Positions 8,468 through 18,184 are shown, numbered from the stretch's first letter. The stretch is 64,000 bases of DNA from Vibrio rarus (GCF_024347075.1 NZ_AP024900.1:1798001-1862000); one strand, 5' to 3'. Notes: a model not told the origin generated them from the sequence alone. Translations and numbers: made by a program.

Positions 8468-9151
8468 ATGAATAAATACATGGCTGAGCTAATTGGCACA
8501 TTTTGGTTAGTGCTAGGCGGTTGTGGTAGTGCTGTGTTAGCGGCTGGCATTCCGGATTTAGGTATTGGATACCTAGGTGTCGCTCTTGCATTCGGTTTAA
8601 CAGTGGTGACTATGGCGTTTGCTATTGGTCATATCTCAGGTTGTCACCTAAACCCCGCAGTTACAATTGGGCTATGGGCAGGCGGTCGTCATGAAGCTAA
8701 AGAGGTTATCCCTTACATTGTTGCCCAAGTAATTGGTGGCATCATAGCGGGTGGCGTTTTATACATCATTGCCACTGGTAAAGCGGGCGCGGATATTGGT
8801 GGCTTCGCAACTAATGGTTATGGAGAGCACTCTCCGCACGGTTACAGCATGCTAGCGGCGCTAGTGACTGAAATCACCCTAACTGCGGTATTCTTGTTTG
8901 TGATTATGGGCGCAACCGATAAACGCGCTCCAGCAGGTTTTGCACCACTTGCCATCGGCCTTTGCTTAACCCTAATCCACCTTATCAGTATTCCGGTAAC
9001 CAACACTTCTGTTAACCCTGCTCGTAGTACGGCGGTTGCAGTGTATGTGGGTGATTACGCACTGAGCCAATTATGGCTATTCTGGGTTGCCCCTATTATC
9101 GGCGGTATTATTGGTGCAATTGTGTATAAAGCTGTAGCTGAGAAAGAATAA
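8468..9151 (+). CDS. aqpZ: Aquaporin Z
   Basis: 227 residues, six predicted membrane helices and both water-channel NPA boxes: [10 protein letters not shown] (first half) and SVNPARSTA (second half). The N-terminus [21 protein letters not shown] is characteristic of AqpZ. Passive water transport across the inner membrane during osmotic change. AAAGGA lies upstream of the ATG. It ends at a strong bidirectional terminator shared with recR. Confidence 0.96.
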   Translation: MNKYMAELIGTFWLVLGGCGSAVLAAGIPDLGIGYLGVALAFGLTVVTMAFAIGHISGCHLNPAVTIGLWAGGRHEAKEVIPYIVAQVIGGIIAGGVLYIIATGKAGADIGGFATNGYGEHSPHGYSMLAALVTEITLTAVFLFVIMGATDKRAPAGFAPLAIGLCLTLIHLISIPVTNTSVNPARSTAVAVYVGDYALSQLWLFWVAPIIGGIIGAIVYKAVAEKE

Positions 9152-9172
9152 TTATTTAAGTCGCATAGAGAT

Positions 9173-9211
9173 AAAAAAGGCCGTTTAGTCAAACACTAAA
9201 CGGCCTTTTTA
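9173..9211. terminator. Bidirectional terminator between aqpZ and recR
   Basis: Perfect 11-bp stem GGCCGTTTAGT / ACTAAACGGCC (9179-9189, 9195-9205) with a five-base loop, flanked by A6 on the left and T5 on the right. It can stop aqpZ (plus) and recR (minus). Confidence 0.92.
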
Positions 9212-9222
9212 TTGGTTTGGTA

Positions 9223-9822
9223 TTACAGCTTATGTCGCCCTAATAAAGAGTGAGAGAGGGTTGTGCCATCCACTAACTCTAACTCACCGCCCACAGGCAC
9301 TCCATGAGCGATTCGAGAGGCGCTCACTTGGTGGATATGACATAGCTCTGCAATATACTGTGCGGTGGCTTCCCCTTCGACGGTTGGGTTGGTCGCCAGT
9401 ATCACTTCGCTAATACCGCCTTCTTGGAGGGTAAAGTCCAATTTATCCAAGCCAATGTCGCTAGGGCCAATGCCATCAAGGGGAGATAAGTGTCCCATCA
9501 ATACAAAGTAGCGCCCTGAATACTGACCTGTCGCCTCTACCGCGGCAATATCAGCTGGACTTTCAACCACACAAATTTGTCCGGTTTGCTGTCTTTTTGG
9601 GTTGCTGCATATATTACAAATGTCGTTTTCGGTAAAGGTTCTGCATTCGCTACAGTGCCCTACTTCCGTCATTGCCTGACTGAGAGCATCCGCGAGTTTC
9701 ACCCCACCACTTCGGTTTCGTTGCAATAAATGAAAGGCCATACGTTGTGCCGATTTGGGGCCAACCCCAGGTAGACATCGTAAGGCCTCCATCAATTGCT
9801 CCAGCATATTACTGGTACGCAT
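9223..9822 (-). CDS. recR: Recombination protein RecR
   Basis: 199 residues, full length. Order: helix-hairpin-helix ([18 protein letters not shown]), a C4 zinc finger ([16 protein letters not shown], ~57-72), and a Toprim domain ([17 protein letters not shown] ... [18 protein letters not shown]). It works with RecF and RecO to load RecA at single-strand gaps. It lies directly after ybaB and dnaX, the conserved dnaX-ybaB-recR operon order. Confidence 0.97.
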   Translation of the reverse strand: MRTSNMLEQLMEALRCLPGVGPKSAQRMAFHLLQRNRSGGVKLADALSQAMTEVGHCSECRTFTENDICNICSNPKRQQTGQICVVESPADIAAVEATGQYSGRYFVLMGHLSPLDGIGPSDIGLDKLDFTLQEGGISEVILATNPTVEGEATAQYIAELCHIHQVSASRIAHGVPVGGELELVDGTTLSHSLLGRHKL

Positions 9823-9840
9823 TAAATTAAGTTCTGCGTC

Positions 9841-10170
9841 TTAGAAAGGCATTTTCATGCCTGGTGGTAATTGCATACCGCCAGTCACTGATGCCATTTT
9901 TTCTTTTTGCGCTTCTTCAACACGACGTGCGGCATCGTTAAATGCTGCTGCAATCAGATCTTCAAGCATTTCTTTGTCGTCTTCCATCAAGCTTTCGTCG
10001 ATGTCAACGCGACGCACATTGTGGCTACCAGTGATAGTCACTTTCACAAGGCCCGCACCGGATTCACCGGTCACTTCCATTTGTGCGATTTCTTCTTGAA
10101 CTTTAGCCATACGATCTTGCATTTGCTGGGCTTGCTTCATTAAGTTGCCCATACCGCCTTTTCCAAACAT
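9841..10170 (-). CDS. ybaB: YbaB/EbfC nucleoid-associated protein
   Basis: 109 residues. N-terminal [21 protein letters not shown] and the core [16 protein letters not shown] are typical of YbaB/EbfC, a small dimeric DNA-binding protein. The C-terminus is Met/Pro/Gly-rich. It is 18 nt upstream of recR and 72 nt downstream of dnaX, so probably in one transcript. Confidence 0.96.
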   Translation of the reverse strand: MFGKGGMGNLMKQAQQMQDRMAKVQEEIAQMEVTGESGAGLVKVTITGSHNVRRVDIDESLMEDDKEMLEDLIAAAFNDAARRVEEAQKEKMASVTGGMQLPPGMKMPF

Positions 10171-10242
10171 TTTGCATCTCTCTATGATATCGGTATTGTG
10201 TACTATAACTGTAAATGGGGCTCGATCTGACCCATTTCAACC

Positions 10243-12306
10243 CTAAATAGGACGAACACTTTCTTTATCGAGCTCCGCTGAAAAGCGAGCCTCAATAAAT
10301 TGAATATGCGCATCGTTTTCTAAACTGTGGAACGCATTGTGTAACTTACTTTGATACAAGCTTTCACGCAATTCCAGAGGTGTTTGACCTTTCTCACTCA
10401 CCTGAATATTAATTGAACGCTGTTGCTCCATTGAAGCGGACATCGCCTGTATCAGTTCATCCCGAGACTTTTCACTGTTTAAGTGTTTTTGGCTTGCCCT
10501 TAAATGCAAAGTGATACTGGTTTCATCTTCTTCATAGTGAGAGTTTAGCGCCAGTTGTTGCACAAGCTTGCCCACTTGCAAGGTATTAATCACCGCACTC
10601 CAATTATCAACCGCTACCGACTCTTGAAGTAACTTAGCCTGCATTTCAGGGGTTTTCTCATGCTGTAATGCTTTTTTCAATAATGCAGGCGTCACCGTTG
10701 CCGGTTTTTGTTGCACCGTTTCTTTTGCGGAAGCCTGCCACTGATAAGGCTGATTACGAGTATCTGCTTCTTGCTGCAACACTGACTTTGAAGGCGCTTT
10801 TGGCGGGTGCTGTTGAGTCACACGCTGTAAAACACTCTCTTTTTTATGACGTGTCGGTGTTGCATCACCCTTTTTTGCGCTGTCATCCTGCTGCGTTGAT
10901 TTATTTTGGCGCTTAGAACGCAGTTGATGACGTAAACCCACCAAAGGATTATGACTTGCCTTGTTGGCTTGCACTGGCTCCTGATTAGGTGCCGTGTGAG
11001 TTTCGGGCTGAGAAGATAGCGAAGCGGTATGCTCTGCCACCGGTTGCGACGGTTCAGTATTGCCTATAGGCGCACTCACTGCGGGCTGTTGCAATACCTT
11101 TTTCACCTGTTGTACCGGCGATGGCTTATCTATTACTGGCGTGGCGTCCACTACCGGCAACGACTGCGGTGCGTTACTCACAGGCTCGCTTTGGGTAGAA
11201 ATACGATTAGCGGATGCTAATTTTTGCGGAGTAAAAGCCAACATACGTAGCAAGGTCATTTCTGCCCCGGCACGCTCTGTGGGAGCTAAAGGTAATTCGT
11301 TGCGACCTTTGAGAGCAATTTGATAGTACAGTTGCACTTCTTGAGGCGCAATAACAGCCGCAAGATGTTCGATTCTTTCTTTATCTTGATGAGCAGGGTC
11401 CAGTGTTTCTGGAAGCGCTTGGAACATGGCAATGCGATGCAGTTGCATGGCCAACTCTTGCAATAAACCGTCCCAATCAACCCCATTTGTGGCTAACTGG
11501 TGCAAGGCGGCTAAAGTGGCAGAGGCTTGTCTATTGACCATGGCATCGATCAAATACAGGGCTTGTTCGCTATCTAATGTGCCGAGCATGCTTGCTACTT
11601 GCTCGGTCAACACAGAACCATTACCAAGGGCAATGGCTTGATCCGCCAAGCTTAATGCGTCACGCATACTGCCGTCTGCCGCATGGGCCAACATGCCTAG
11701 AGCTCGTTCTTCTCGGTTAATCTGCTCCTGCTCTAAAACATGGTCAAGCTGTTGATGTATGGCATCAACATTAATCGGTTTTAGATGAAATTGCAGACAA
11801 CGTGACAAGATAGTGACGGGTAACTTTTGTGGATCGGTAGTGGCCAGCAAAAACTTCACGTATTCTGGGGGTTCTTCTAAGGTTTTCAACAAGGCATTAA
11901 AGCTGTGTTTTGACAGCATATGCACTTCATCGATTAAATAAACCTTGAATCGCCCTCTAGCAGGCTTGTATTGAACGTTATCTAAAAGATCCCGAGTATC
12001 CTCAACTTTAGTACGAGAAGCGGCATCGATTTCTAATAGATCAACAAAGCGACCTTGATCTATTTCAACGCAGCTCTGGCATTCTCCACAAGGGGTAGAC
12101 GTAATGCCTGTTTCACAGTTCAATCCCTTTGCCAGTAAGCGACCAATGGTCGTTTTACCCACACCTCGAGTGCCACTGAATAGGTAGGCATGATGCAATC
12201 GGTTTTGATCAAGGGCATTTTCTAATGCGGTTAAAACATGCTCTTGCCCAACGACTTCTTTAAATCGTTTAGGACGCCACTTACGCGCTAATGCTAAATA
12301 ACTCAT
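10243..12306 (-). CDS. dnaX: DNA polymerase III subunits tau and gamma
   Basis: 687 residues (tau). Clamp-loader AAA+ module in the first ~370 residues: Walker A GTRGVGKTT, a zinc-binding run (CETGITSTPCGECQSC), Walker B LIDEVHML, and the SRC sensor (ILSRCLQF). A long Gln/Pro/Ser-rich linker (~375-560) precedes the tau-specific C-terminal domain that binds DnaB helicase and the polymerase core. The linker contains a programmed -1 frameshift site (10870-10876) that would give a gamma of 480 residues. First gene of the dnaX-ybaB-recR operon; apt lies just upstream on the same strand. Confidence 0.96.
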   Translation of the reverse strand: MSYLALARKWRPKRFKEVVGQEHVLTALENALDQNRLHHAYLFSGTRGVGKTTIGRLLAKGLNCETGITSTPCGECQSCVEIDQGRFVDLLEIDAASRTKVEDTRDLLDNVQYKPARGRFKVYLIDEVHMLSKHSFNALLKTLEEPPEYVKFLLATTDPQKLPVTILSRCLQFHLKPINVDAIHQQLDHVLEQEQINREERALGMLAHAADGSMRDALSLADQAIALGNGSVLTEQVASMLGTLDSEQALYLIDAMVNRQASATLAALHQLATNGVDWDGLLQELAMQLHRIAMFQALPETLDPAHQDKERIEHLAAVIAPQEVQLYYQIALKGRNELPLAPTERAGAEMTLLRMLAFTPQKLASANRISTQSEPVSNAPQSLPVVDATPVIDKPSPVQQVKKVLQQPAVSAPIGNTEPSQPVAEHTASLSSQPETHTAPNQEPVQANKASHNPLVGLRHQLRSKRQNKSTQQDDSAKKGDATPTRHKKESVLQRVTQQHPPKAPSKSVLQQEADTRNQPYQWQASAKETVQQKPATVTPALLKKALQHEKTPEMQAKLLQESVAVDNWSAVINTLQVGKLVQQLALNSHYEEDETSITLHLRASQKHLNSEKSRDELIQAMSASMEQQRSINIQVSEKGQTPLELRESLYQSKLHNAFHSLENDAHIQFIEARFSAELDKESVRPI
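10865..10878 (-). promoter_or_regulatory. Programmed -1 ribosomal frameshift site in dnaX (gamma subunit)
   Basis: On the coding strand the in-frame codons are GCA AAA AAG GGT GAT, containing the slippery heptamer A AAA AAG (10876-10870), identical to the E. coli dnaX signal. After a one-base slip the ribosome reads GGG then TGA (10867-10865), ending gamma one residue past codon 479. An AGGA lies about ten bases upstream, in the position of the E. coli stimulatory Shine-Dalgarno-like element. A downstream stem (AACAC/GTGTT) is possible but weak. Confidence 0.88.
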
Positions 12307-12332
12307 TAATAATCCTGATAGAAGACAGCAGA

Positions 12333-12878
12333 TTAATGCCCATCAAACTCACAAAGACTGAACACTTCGATGTCCATTTTTTGAATACGTTTATCACCGC
12401 CAAGCTCTGGCAGGTTAATCACAAAAGCGGCATGTTCAACCACACCACCCAATTGACGAATCAGTTTCGCTGTTGCTTCGATGGTTCCACCTGTTGCCAG
12501 TAGATCATCCACCATTAGCACTTTATCACCAGCAACAATGGCATCGGTATGGATCTCTAAAACGTCCGTACCGTATTCTAATTGATAGGATTGAGAGATG
12601 GTTTGACGAGGTAATTTACCCGGTTTACGTACCGGCACAAAACCCACGCCTAACTCTAACGCTAAGGGAGCACCAAATAAGAATCCACGAGCTTCTGTTC
12701 CGACAATTTTAGTAAAGCCCATATCTTTGTATTGCTCAATGAACATGTCAATGGTGGCTTTATAAGCGGTGGCATCTTCCATCAAGCTAGTGACATCTCG
12801 GAACAGAATACCCGGTTTTGGGTAATCTGAAATGCTTTTAATACTTGCTTTAACCAAAGATTGTTTTTCAATATTCAT
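12333..12878 (-). CDS. apt: Adenine phosphoribosyltransferase
   Basis: 181 residues. It converts adenine and PRPP to AMP in purine salvage. The PRPP-binding loop [13 protein letters not shown] is intact, as are the family segments [16 protein letters not shown] and [14 protein letters not shown]. Its stop lies 26 nt before the dnaX start, the common apt-dnaX order in gammaproteobacteria. Confidence 0.97.
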   Translation of the reverse strand: MNIEKQSLVKASIKSISDYPKPGILFRDVTSLMEDATAYKATIDMFIEQYKDMGFTKIVGTEARGFLFGAPLALELGVGFVPVRKPGKLPRQTISQSYQLEYGTDVLEIHTDAIVAGDKVLMVDDLLATGGTIEATAKLIRQLGGVVEHAAFVINLPELGGDKRIQKMDIEVFSLCEFDGH

Positions 12879-12957
12879 AATTATTCTTACTGTTAGGTTC
12901 AGAGCCTATCCGTAAAGTACCGTTAGTGGTTTACCGCTGTCAGGAGACGCTCAATGC

Positions 12958-12974
12958 CTTTACCTAGGGTAAAG
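12958..12974. promoter_or_regulatory. Palindrome upstream of apt
   Basis: CTTTACC-TAG-GGTAAAG, a perfect 7-bp inverted repeat with a 3-bp centre, 80-96 nt upstream of the apt start. Its shape suits a dimeric repressor operator, but I cannot name the protein. Confidence 0.3.
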
Positions 12975-13158
12975 AGGTAAGCTGGACTCATTGTCATTGA
13001 CTTTCGGAATGGGTTTGATTGATATCAATTAATAGGTAAGTGTGTGCATGAATAATGACCACAACTCTTTCAAATTGACATAAGTGGATGACATGGTAGT
13101 AATATTATCAATTTTGAGCAAGTCACTCTTTGGAGTACCTCAAGTTTTCTCTGTTTAA

Positions 13159-13566
13159 TTACTGTGTTGGCTCAGGTAATCGATAGAGCCAGGTCAGTAA
13201 AATCACCATCATAGTCCCTAATAAGCACTTCACCCACATCAGGGGCACCACTGTAATAGACAGAGCAAAGCTGAGCACGATAAACAGATAGGCTTTGCGT
13301 TTGACAGAATGATGCATGCCTCGATGCGTTTGCCAATGGTCAATAATGGGGCCAAATGTCGCGTTAGAACGTAGTTTTTGATTCAGTCGCGGAGAGCTTT
13401 TCATAAAACAAGCGCTGGCCAGTAACACAAAAGGCGTAGTAGGAAGCAAAGGCAACACAGCGCCAGCAATGCCCAATGCAAGGCATATTACTCCCGAGCA
13501 CAACAAAACGACTCTTTTAAGGGAAGCGCCAACCGTGTCCACAGAACTGTTTACCGAATTATCCAC
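13159..13566 (-). CDS. ybaN: YbaN family (DUF454) membrane protein
   Basis: 135 residues. The conserved DUF454 segment (GIAGAVLPLLPTTPFVLLASACFMKSSPRL) forms the first transmembrane hairpin; a second hydrophobic region is near residues 93-127. YbaN lies beside apt in E. coli as well. Inner-membrane protein of unknown function. The N-terminal ~20 residues are polar and cytoplasmic. Confidence 0.9.
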   Translation of the reverse strand: MDNSVNSSVDTVGASLKRVVLLCSGVICLALGIAGAVLPLLPTTPFVLLASACFMKSSPRLNQKLRSNATFGPIIDHWQTHRGMHHSVKRKAYLFIVLSFALSITVVPLMWVKCLLGTMMVILLTWLYRLPEPTQ

Positions 13567-13651
13567 TGATTTAGCACCACATAATTAACGAGTCAACCAC
13601 ATCATAGTTGGCAGAATATCCGAACTGAATAGAAAAAAACAGTCTCTTAGA

Positions 13652-14710
13652 TTAACTGCGCCCTTCTATAACAATTTGCGCGCTCGCATGAGGCAAACCA
13701 CTTAGTCGCAACGTATTTTTCCCACGGTTGTGTAAAGAAAAACACTGTACTTGCACTGTGTCCTGCGCACCTAAACTGGCACGCTCAACTAACGTTTGTT
13801 GAGAATCTGAATGACACCAAGCGCCATCAATACCAGCACTTAAAATATGACACTCTTGATTAGGGAAGTCTGCCAACCCAATAATGGCATTAATGGGTTC
13901 GCCACAATCGGCGTAACGTATACCTTTTTCAATGTTTTGCACTAGTTCCTGAATATGAAATGCCTGCCCTTCTTGGTGACGAATATAATCATTAAATAGA
14001 GCTCTCACCAATAAACTGGTGGGTACAGCGTATTGTTGCGGGGAGTTTGTATCCAAAACATAAAATAAAAATTGCCCGTTCATACTCCATGTATAATCGT
14101 AAACCAACGGCATAATATCGAGACTTTGTAGCACTCTAAAGTGACAGTGCCACACCCCTTGGCTAGTCTGTGGCTCGGGAATTAACGCTTGTAGCAGATC
14201 CCTTGAAATACTTGGGTGTTGGTGAAGATACTGTAAATGCCAATGAAGCTCTTGTTCTTCAGGTAATTTCCCTTGATGATCTAATTGAAACCATTGACTG
14301 GTAAAATCGCGCCCGCCTATTGCCGAATCTTTCGCTTCTTTTAATGTAGTGGCCACCGTTTTAAGCAAATGACTCGGATCAATAATGGGCTTAGTCACAA
14401 AATCTTTTATACCAAATTTTAAGGCTTTCGCCACCACGGACATTTTTTCCGTGCCGGAAATAACGATCATCGGCAAGGATGGGTATTGATGACTGACCTC
14501 TTCGACAAATTCAATCCCATTTAATAACGGCATTTCTATGTCACATATCACTAAATCTGGCACATGTTGCGAAAGATGCTGCAATCCTTCTAAACCATTT
14601 GCAGCTTCAAACACTTCATAATGTTGGCTTTCAAGCAACGAAGTGACAAGTTTTCTAAATACAGGGTCATCATCCAATATCAAAACATCGGATATTTGTT
14701 TACAATTCAT
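13652..14710 (-). CDS. RssB-like response regulator
   Basis: 352 residues from the chosen ATG. The receiver domain (1-125) has the acidic pair (ILDDDP), the phospho-acceptor Asp57 (VICDIEMP), the switch Ser/Thr (VISGTEK) and the conserved Lys (FVTKPI). The C-terminal half resembles a PP2C/SpoIIE-like fold (VWHCHFRVLQ, GQFLFYVLDT, LIGLAD-type strand) but lacks obvious metal-binding Asp clusters, as in RssB, the adaptor that delivers RpoS to ClpXP. RssB function is an inference from architecture. A GTG 33 nt upstream (14743) is also in frame; the ATG has a better-spaced GGA. Divergent from the LysR gene. Confidence 0.8.
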   Translation of the reverse strand: MNCKQISDVLILDDDPVFRKLVTSLLESQHYEVFEAANGLEGLQHLSQHVPDLVICDIEMPLLNGIEFVEEVSHQYPSLPMIVISGTEKMSVVAKALKFGIKDFVTKPIIDPSHLLKTVATTLKEAKDSAIGGRDFTSQWFQLDHQGKLPEEQELHWHLQYLHQHPSISRDLLQALIPEPQTSQGVWHCHFRVLQSLDIMPLVYDYTWSMNGQFLFYVLDTNSPQQYAVPTSLLVRALFNDYIRHQEGQAFHIQELVQNIEKGIRYADCGEPINAIIGLADFPNQECHILSAGIDGAWCHSDSQQTLVERASLGAQDTVQVQCFSLHNRGKNTLRLSGLPHASAQIVIEGRS

Positions 14711-14778
14711 CTGTCTGTCCAATAAGATACTTCCTTGGTGCACTTTATACTCTTTACGTCTTCGTTATTTGCTATAAC

Positions 14779-14864
14779 ATTAGATGTCAGAGGTAATAAT
14801 AACAAAGATAAATCATTAATTTTAACGACAAACCATCAAAACTGATTGATAATAAACATCTAAT
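14779..14864. promoter_or_regulatory. Inverted repeat in the divergent promoter region
   Basis: ATTAGATGT (14779-14787) and ACATCTAAT (14856-14864) are exact inverted copies in the AT-rich 205-bp gap between the response regulator and the divergent LysR gene. They could be binding half-sites for the LysR protein, which often represses its own divergent promoter. Not a terminator. Confidence 0.35.
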
Positions 14865-14915
14865 CATCTGACTAATGGGCTAATCCCCCCATAATTGTGA
14901 GCGCATATCTAGATC

Positions 14916-15803
14916 ATGAAAGATACAATGAAACTCGATGACCTCAATTTGTTCCGCCAAGTCGTGGAGCATGGAAGCTATACAGCAACATCTCGAGCTA
15001 CTCGAATCCCGGTTGCTACTATTACTAGGCGTATTCAAGCATTAGAAGATGCAATTGATTTACGCTTGCTAAATAGGCATGCTCGCAAATTAACCCTAAC
15101 AGAAGCAGGACAACGCTTTTACGAGCAATGTGGCCCTTTGTTAAAACAACTCTCAAGCTCTGCTGTTGAATTGGGTGAAGAATGTAGAGGTGCGGCGGGA
15201 CGACTCAGAGTCTCTTCTCCAGCAAACTTGACCAAGCGCATGCTCATGCCTTTAATCGAAGGTTTCATGGATACTTATCCTGACATTCAAATCGATTTGA
15301 GCATGACCAACCGTGCTGATGAACTTGACCCTACAGAGTGGGATATGATCTTCCGTGTAGGCCCGCAACGTGATTCAAACCTCATTGCTAAAAAGCTCAC
15401 TGAAGTGAAAGATATCTTAGTGACAAGCCCTGAGTACCTTAAGAACAACACATCGTCTCTCCAGCACGCAGAGGACCTTACAGGGCACTCTTTACTAAAA
15501 GGCCTACCTCTTACTTATTGGTCATTGGTCAATGTGCACGGTGAATCTGTGGTCAACAAAGAAAAAGGTCGATTAGAAGCCTCTGACTTAAATGTGGTTA
15601 GACACGCCTGCTCTGCTGGGGGTGGTATCGCATTAATCCCTGATGTAATGGTTAATCATCACATTGAATCGGGCGCATTAGTACAGGTATTACCTGAATG
15701 GACGGCCAACCCTCGAGATATCTTTATGTTGTATAACCATAAAGATCATATCCCAGAGAAAACACGTCTGTTTATTGATTACATTAGAGAATACTTTAAC
15801 TAA
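14916..15803 (+). CDS. LysR family transcriptional regulator
   Basis: 295 residues. N-terminal winged helix-turn-helix (LNLFRQVVEHGSYTATSRA ... VATITRRIQALED) and a C-terminal periplasmic-binding-protein-like effector domain (GRLRVSSPANLTKRML ... AGGGIALIPDVMV). It belongs to the large group with the 'RLLNRHARKLTLTEAG' segment. Effector and targets cannot be read from sequence. Divergent from the RssB-like gene. A second ATG four codons in (14928) is an alternative start. Confidence 0.93.
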   Translation: MKDTMKLDDLNLFRQVVEHGSYTATSRATRIPVATITRRIQALEDAIDLRLLNRHARKLTLTEAGQRFYEQCGPLLKQLSSSAVELGEECRGAAGRLRVSSPANLTKRMLMPLIEGFMDTYPDIQIDLSMTNRADELDPTEWDMIFRVGPQRDSNLIAKKLTEVKDILVTSPEYLKNNTSSLQHAEDLTGHSLLKGLPLTYWSLVNVHGESVVNKEKGRLEASDLNVVRHACSAGGGIALIPDVMVNHHIESGALVQVLPEWTANPRDIFMLYNHKDHIPEKTRLFIDYIREYFN

Positions 15804-15827
15804 GAGACTTCTCTTATCCATCAATAG

Positions 15828-15990
15828 CAATACCATTAACCGTGGTAATTAACTGATCATTCTAACTGGTTAAAATACTTGATAACGGCGTTGCAATTTT
15901 TGAATGTAGAACAACTACTTATCAAAAATTGCGCCTTGTTCTCAAGTGTTTTTCCTGCGCTATTTCTTGTCACTTACTTAGTGTGATTGG
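15828..15990 (-). repeat. Palindromic intergenic repeat, copy 1
   Basis: A long imperfect palindrome centred near 15912. Inner arms GCAATTTTTGA / TCAAAAATTGC are exact, and outer arms (AAAATACTTGATAAC against AAAACACTTGAGAAC in reverse complement) continue the pairing over about 40 bp per side. Its minus-strand left end (CAATCACACTAAGTAAGTGA ... ATAGCGCAGGAAAAA) recurs at 22090 and partly at 29690, so it is a dispersed, probably non-coding repeat of MITE/ERIC-like type. Confidence 0.7.
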
Positions 15991-16020
15991 GATAATTTGA
16001 TGGACATTGATTAAGCTAAA

Positions 16021-16055
16021 AAAATAAGGCCCAGCAAATGCTGGGCCTTATTTTT
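16021..16055. terminator. Terminator between the LysR gene and purF
   Basis: Stem AAATAAGGCCCAGCA / TGCTGGGCCTTATTT with a two-base loop, A-rich on the left and T-rich on the right, able to work on both strands (convergent LysR gene and purF). Confidence 0.9.
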
Positions 16056-16080
16056 ATATGACGATTATGGAGCAGGCTAA

Positions 16081-17598
16081 TTAAGCCCCTTCATTATACA
16101 ATTCAAGGTTTGCTAAATCCTGAGCAATGTTCTGCTCATTTTTTGCATCATCTGAACGCATTGAATCCAAGAAATCTAAATACTTTTGATCCACATCACC
16201 GGTAACGTATTGACCGCTAAACACCGATGTTTCAAACGTTTTAATATCTGGATTGCCTTCACCAACGGCGGCAACGAGATCTTCAATACTTTGGTACATA
16301 AGACCGTCAGCACCAATAAGCGTGGCGATTTCATCCGCCTCACGGCCGTGTGCAATTAATTCATTAGCACTTGGCATATCGATACCGTAAACATTCGGGA
16401 AGCGCACTTCAGGAGCGGCTGAAACGATGTACACTTTCTTCGCCCCAGAGTCTCTTGCCATTTCGATAATTTGCTCAGAGGTGGTACCACGAACAATTGA
16501 ATCATCTACTAGTAAAACGTTCTTATCTTTAAATTCAGAACGAATAGCATTGAGTTTACGGCGTACAGACTTTTTACGTTGCTGTTGTCCTGGCATGATA
16601 AAGGTACGGCCAACGTAACGGTTTTTCACAAAACCTTGGCGGTAAGGCTTATCAATAATTTGGGCAATTTGTAGTGCGATATCACACGAGGTCTCAGGAA
16701 TTGGGATCACGACGTCAATATCAAGATCGCCCCACTCACGTTTGATTTTTTCACCCAATTTATTACCCATTTCAACACGAGCACTGTAAACAGAAACCTT
16801 GTCGATAAATGAATCAGGGCGAGCAAAATAAACAAATTCAAAAATACACGGATTCAGTTGTGGATTTTCCGCACATTGCTGAGTGAACAGTTGACCATCA
16901 CAAGTAACATAAACCGCTTCACCTGGAGCGACATCACGCATAAAGTCGAAACCTACCGCATCCAGTGCCACAGATTCTGATGCCACCATGTATTCTGTTG
17001 AACCTTCTACTTCACGCTTACCTAAGCACAAAGGGCGAATACCATTAGGGTCTCTGAATGCAACCATACCATGACCGATGATCATAGAAGCCACTGCATA
17101 CGCACCACGAATAGTTTGGTGTACACGTTTTACCGCATCAAACACATCTTGCGCTGTGATGTTGAATGTTTTGGTCATATCAATGTTATGAGCCAGTACA
17201 TTCAGCAATACTTCAGAGTCAGAAGTCGTATTTACATGACGACGATCTTTTTCAAATAATTTTTGACGAACTTCAGCCGCATTGGTTAGGTTACCATTGT
17301 GCGCAAGTGTAATGCCAAAAGGAGAGTTCACGTAGAACGGTTGAGCTTCTGATGCACTTGAGCTACCCGCGGTTGGGTAACGAACGTGGCCGATACCCAC
17401 AGTGCCTTGTAGGCGTTGCATGTGTTTTACTTCAAACACATCCTTAACCAAACCGTTCGCTTTACGTAGACGAAAACGATTGCGATCTATGGTAACAATA
17501 CCCGCCGCATCTTGCCCACGATGCTGCAAAACCGTAAGCGCATCATAAATCGATTGATTAACAGGAGTTGTGCCTACAATTCCAACAATACCACACAT
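16081..17598 (-). CDS. purF: Amidophosphoribosyltransferase
   Basis: 505 residues. First committed step of purine synthesis: PRPP plus glutamine gives phosphoribosylamine. The N-terminal glutaminase starts MCGIVGIVG with the Cys nucleophile at position 2 (exposed after Met removal). The C-terminal phosphoribosyltransferase has the PRPP loop [17 protein letters not shown]. It lies 24 nt after cvpA; the pair shares the PurR operator upstream of cvpA. Confidence 0.98.
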   Translation of the reverse strand: MCGIVGIVGTTPVNQSIYDALTVLQHRGQDAAGIVTIDRNRFRLRKANGLVKDVFEVKHMQRLQGTVGIGHVRYPTAGSSSASEAQPFYVNSPFGITLAHNGNLTNAAEVRQKLFEKDRRHVNTTSDSEVLLNVLAHNIDMTKTFNITAQDVFDAVKRVHQTIRGAYAVASMIIGHGMVAFRDPNGIRPLCLGKREVEGSTEYMVASESVALDAVGFDFMRDVAPGEAVYVTCDGQLFTQQCAENPQLNPCIFEFVYFARPDSFIDKVSVYSARVEMGNKLGEKIKREWGDLDIDVVIPIPETSCDIALQIAQIIDKPYRQGFVKNRYVGRTFIMPGQQQRKKSVRRKLNAIRSEFKDKNVLLVDDSIVRGTTSEQIIEMARDSGAKKVYIVSAAPEVRFPNVYGIDMPSANELIAHGREADEIATLIGADGLMYQSIEDLVAAVGEGNPDIKTFETSVFSGQYVTGDVDQKYLDFLDSMRSDDAKNEQNIAQDLANLELYNEGA

Positions 17599-17622
17599 GT
17601 CTAAACCCTCAGTATTGGTCAG

Positions 17623-18120
17623 TTAAGCTTTTACCACGCCGGATAAAAAGCTAGACGTTTCTTTAAGATGTTCGAAAAACGGTGCGATCAGACGACTAAA
17701 CTCTGGGATCAATTGTGATTGGCGCCACCAGTCAGAACTCGACAAGGTAGTGAAGGCATCCACAAAAAACAGCACAGCGGCAACGATTAATACGCCACGC
17801 AATGTGCCAAACACAATACCTAAAACACGGTCTGTACCTGACAAACCGGTTTTTTGCACTAACTGACCTATGGTGTAGTTTATCACTGCACCCACAATCA
17901 AAGTGACTACAAATAAAGCCGCTACTGCCGCTCCATTTCGGATCATGTCATCTTGGATATTCGTAAAGTAGACAGCCAGTCTTGAGTAATATTGGCTAGC
18001 GATAAAAAAGGCGCCAAACCATATCACTAAGGACAATGCTTCTTTTACGAAACCTCGAACCAAACTGATCAGCGCAGATAAGCCGATCACACCTAAAATA
18101 GTAAAATCTATCCAATTCAT
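17623..18120 (-). CDS. cvpA: CvpA family membrane protein
   Basis: 165 residues with four hydrophobic segments and the family start NWIDFTILGVIGLSALISL and RGFVKEALSL. E. coli CvpA is needed for colicin V production and envelope robustness; its molecular role is unclear. It precedes purF as in E. coli, so its expression should follow purine availability. Confidence 0.94.
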   Translation of the reverse strand: MNWIDFTILGVIGLSALISLVRGFVKEALSLVIWFGAFFIASQYYSRLAVYFTNIQDDMIRNGAAVAALFVVTLIVGAVINYTIGQLVQKTGLSGTDRVLGIVFGTLRGVLIVAAVLFFVDAFTTLSSSDWWRQSQLIPEFSRLIAPFFEHLKETSSFLSGVVKA

Positions 18121-18168
18121 GAGCTTTACTTCCTCATGCTGGCGCGCATTCTAACAGAAAAATGCACG

Positions 18169-18184
18169 ACGCAAACGTTTTCTT
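18169..18184 (-). promoter_or_regulatory. PurR operator of cvpA-purF
   Basis: ACGCAAACGTTTTCTT, 49 nt upstream of the cvpA start, differs from the ideal PurR palindrome (ACGCAAACGTTTGCGT) only in its last arm. To my recollection it equals the E. coli cvpA-purF operator. PurR with hypoxanthine or guanine would repress here. It touches the last base of the dedD stop codon. Confidence 0.85.
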
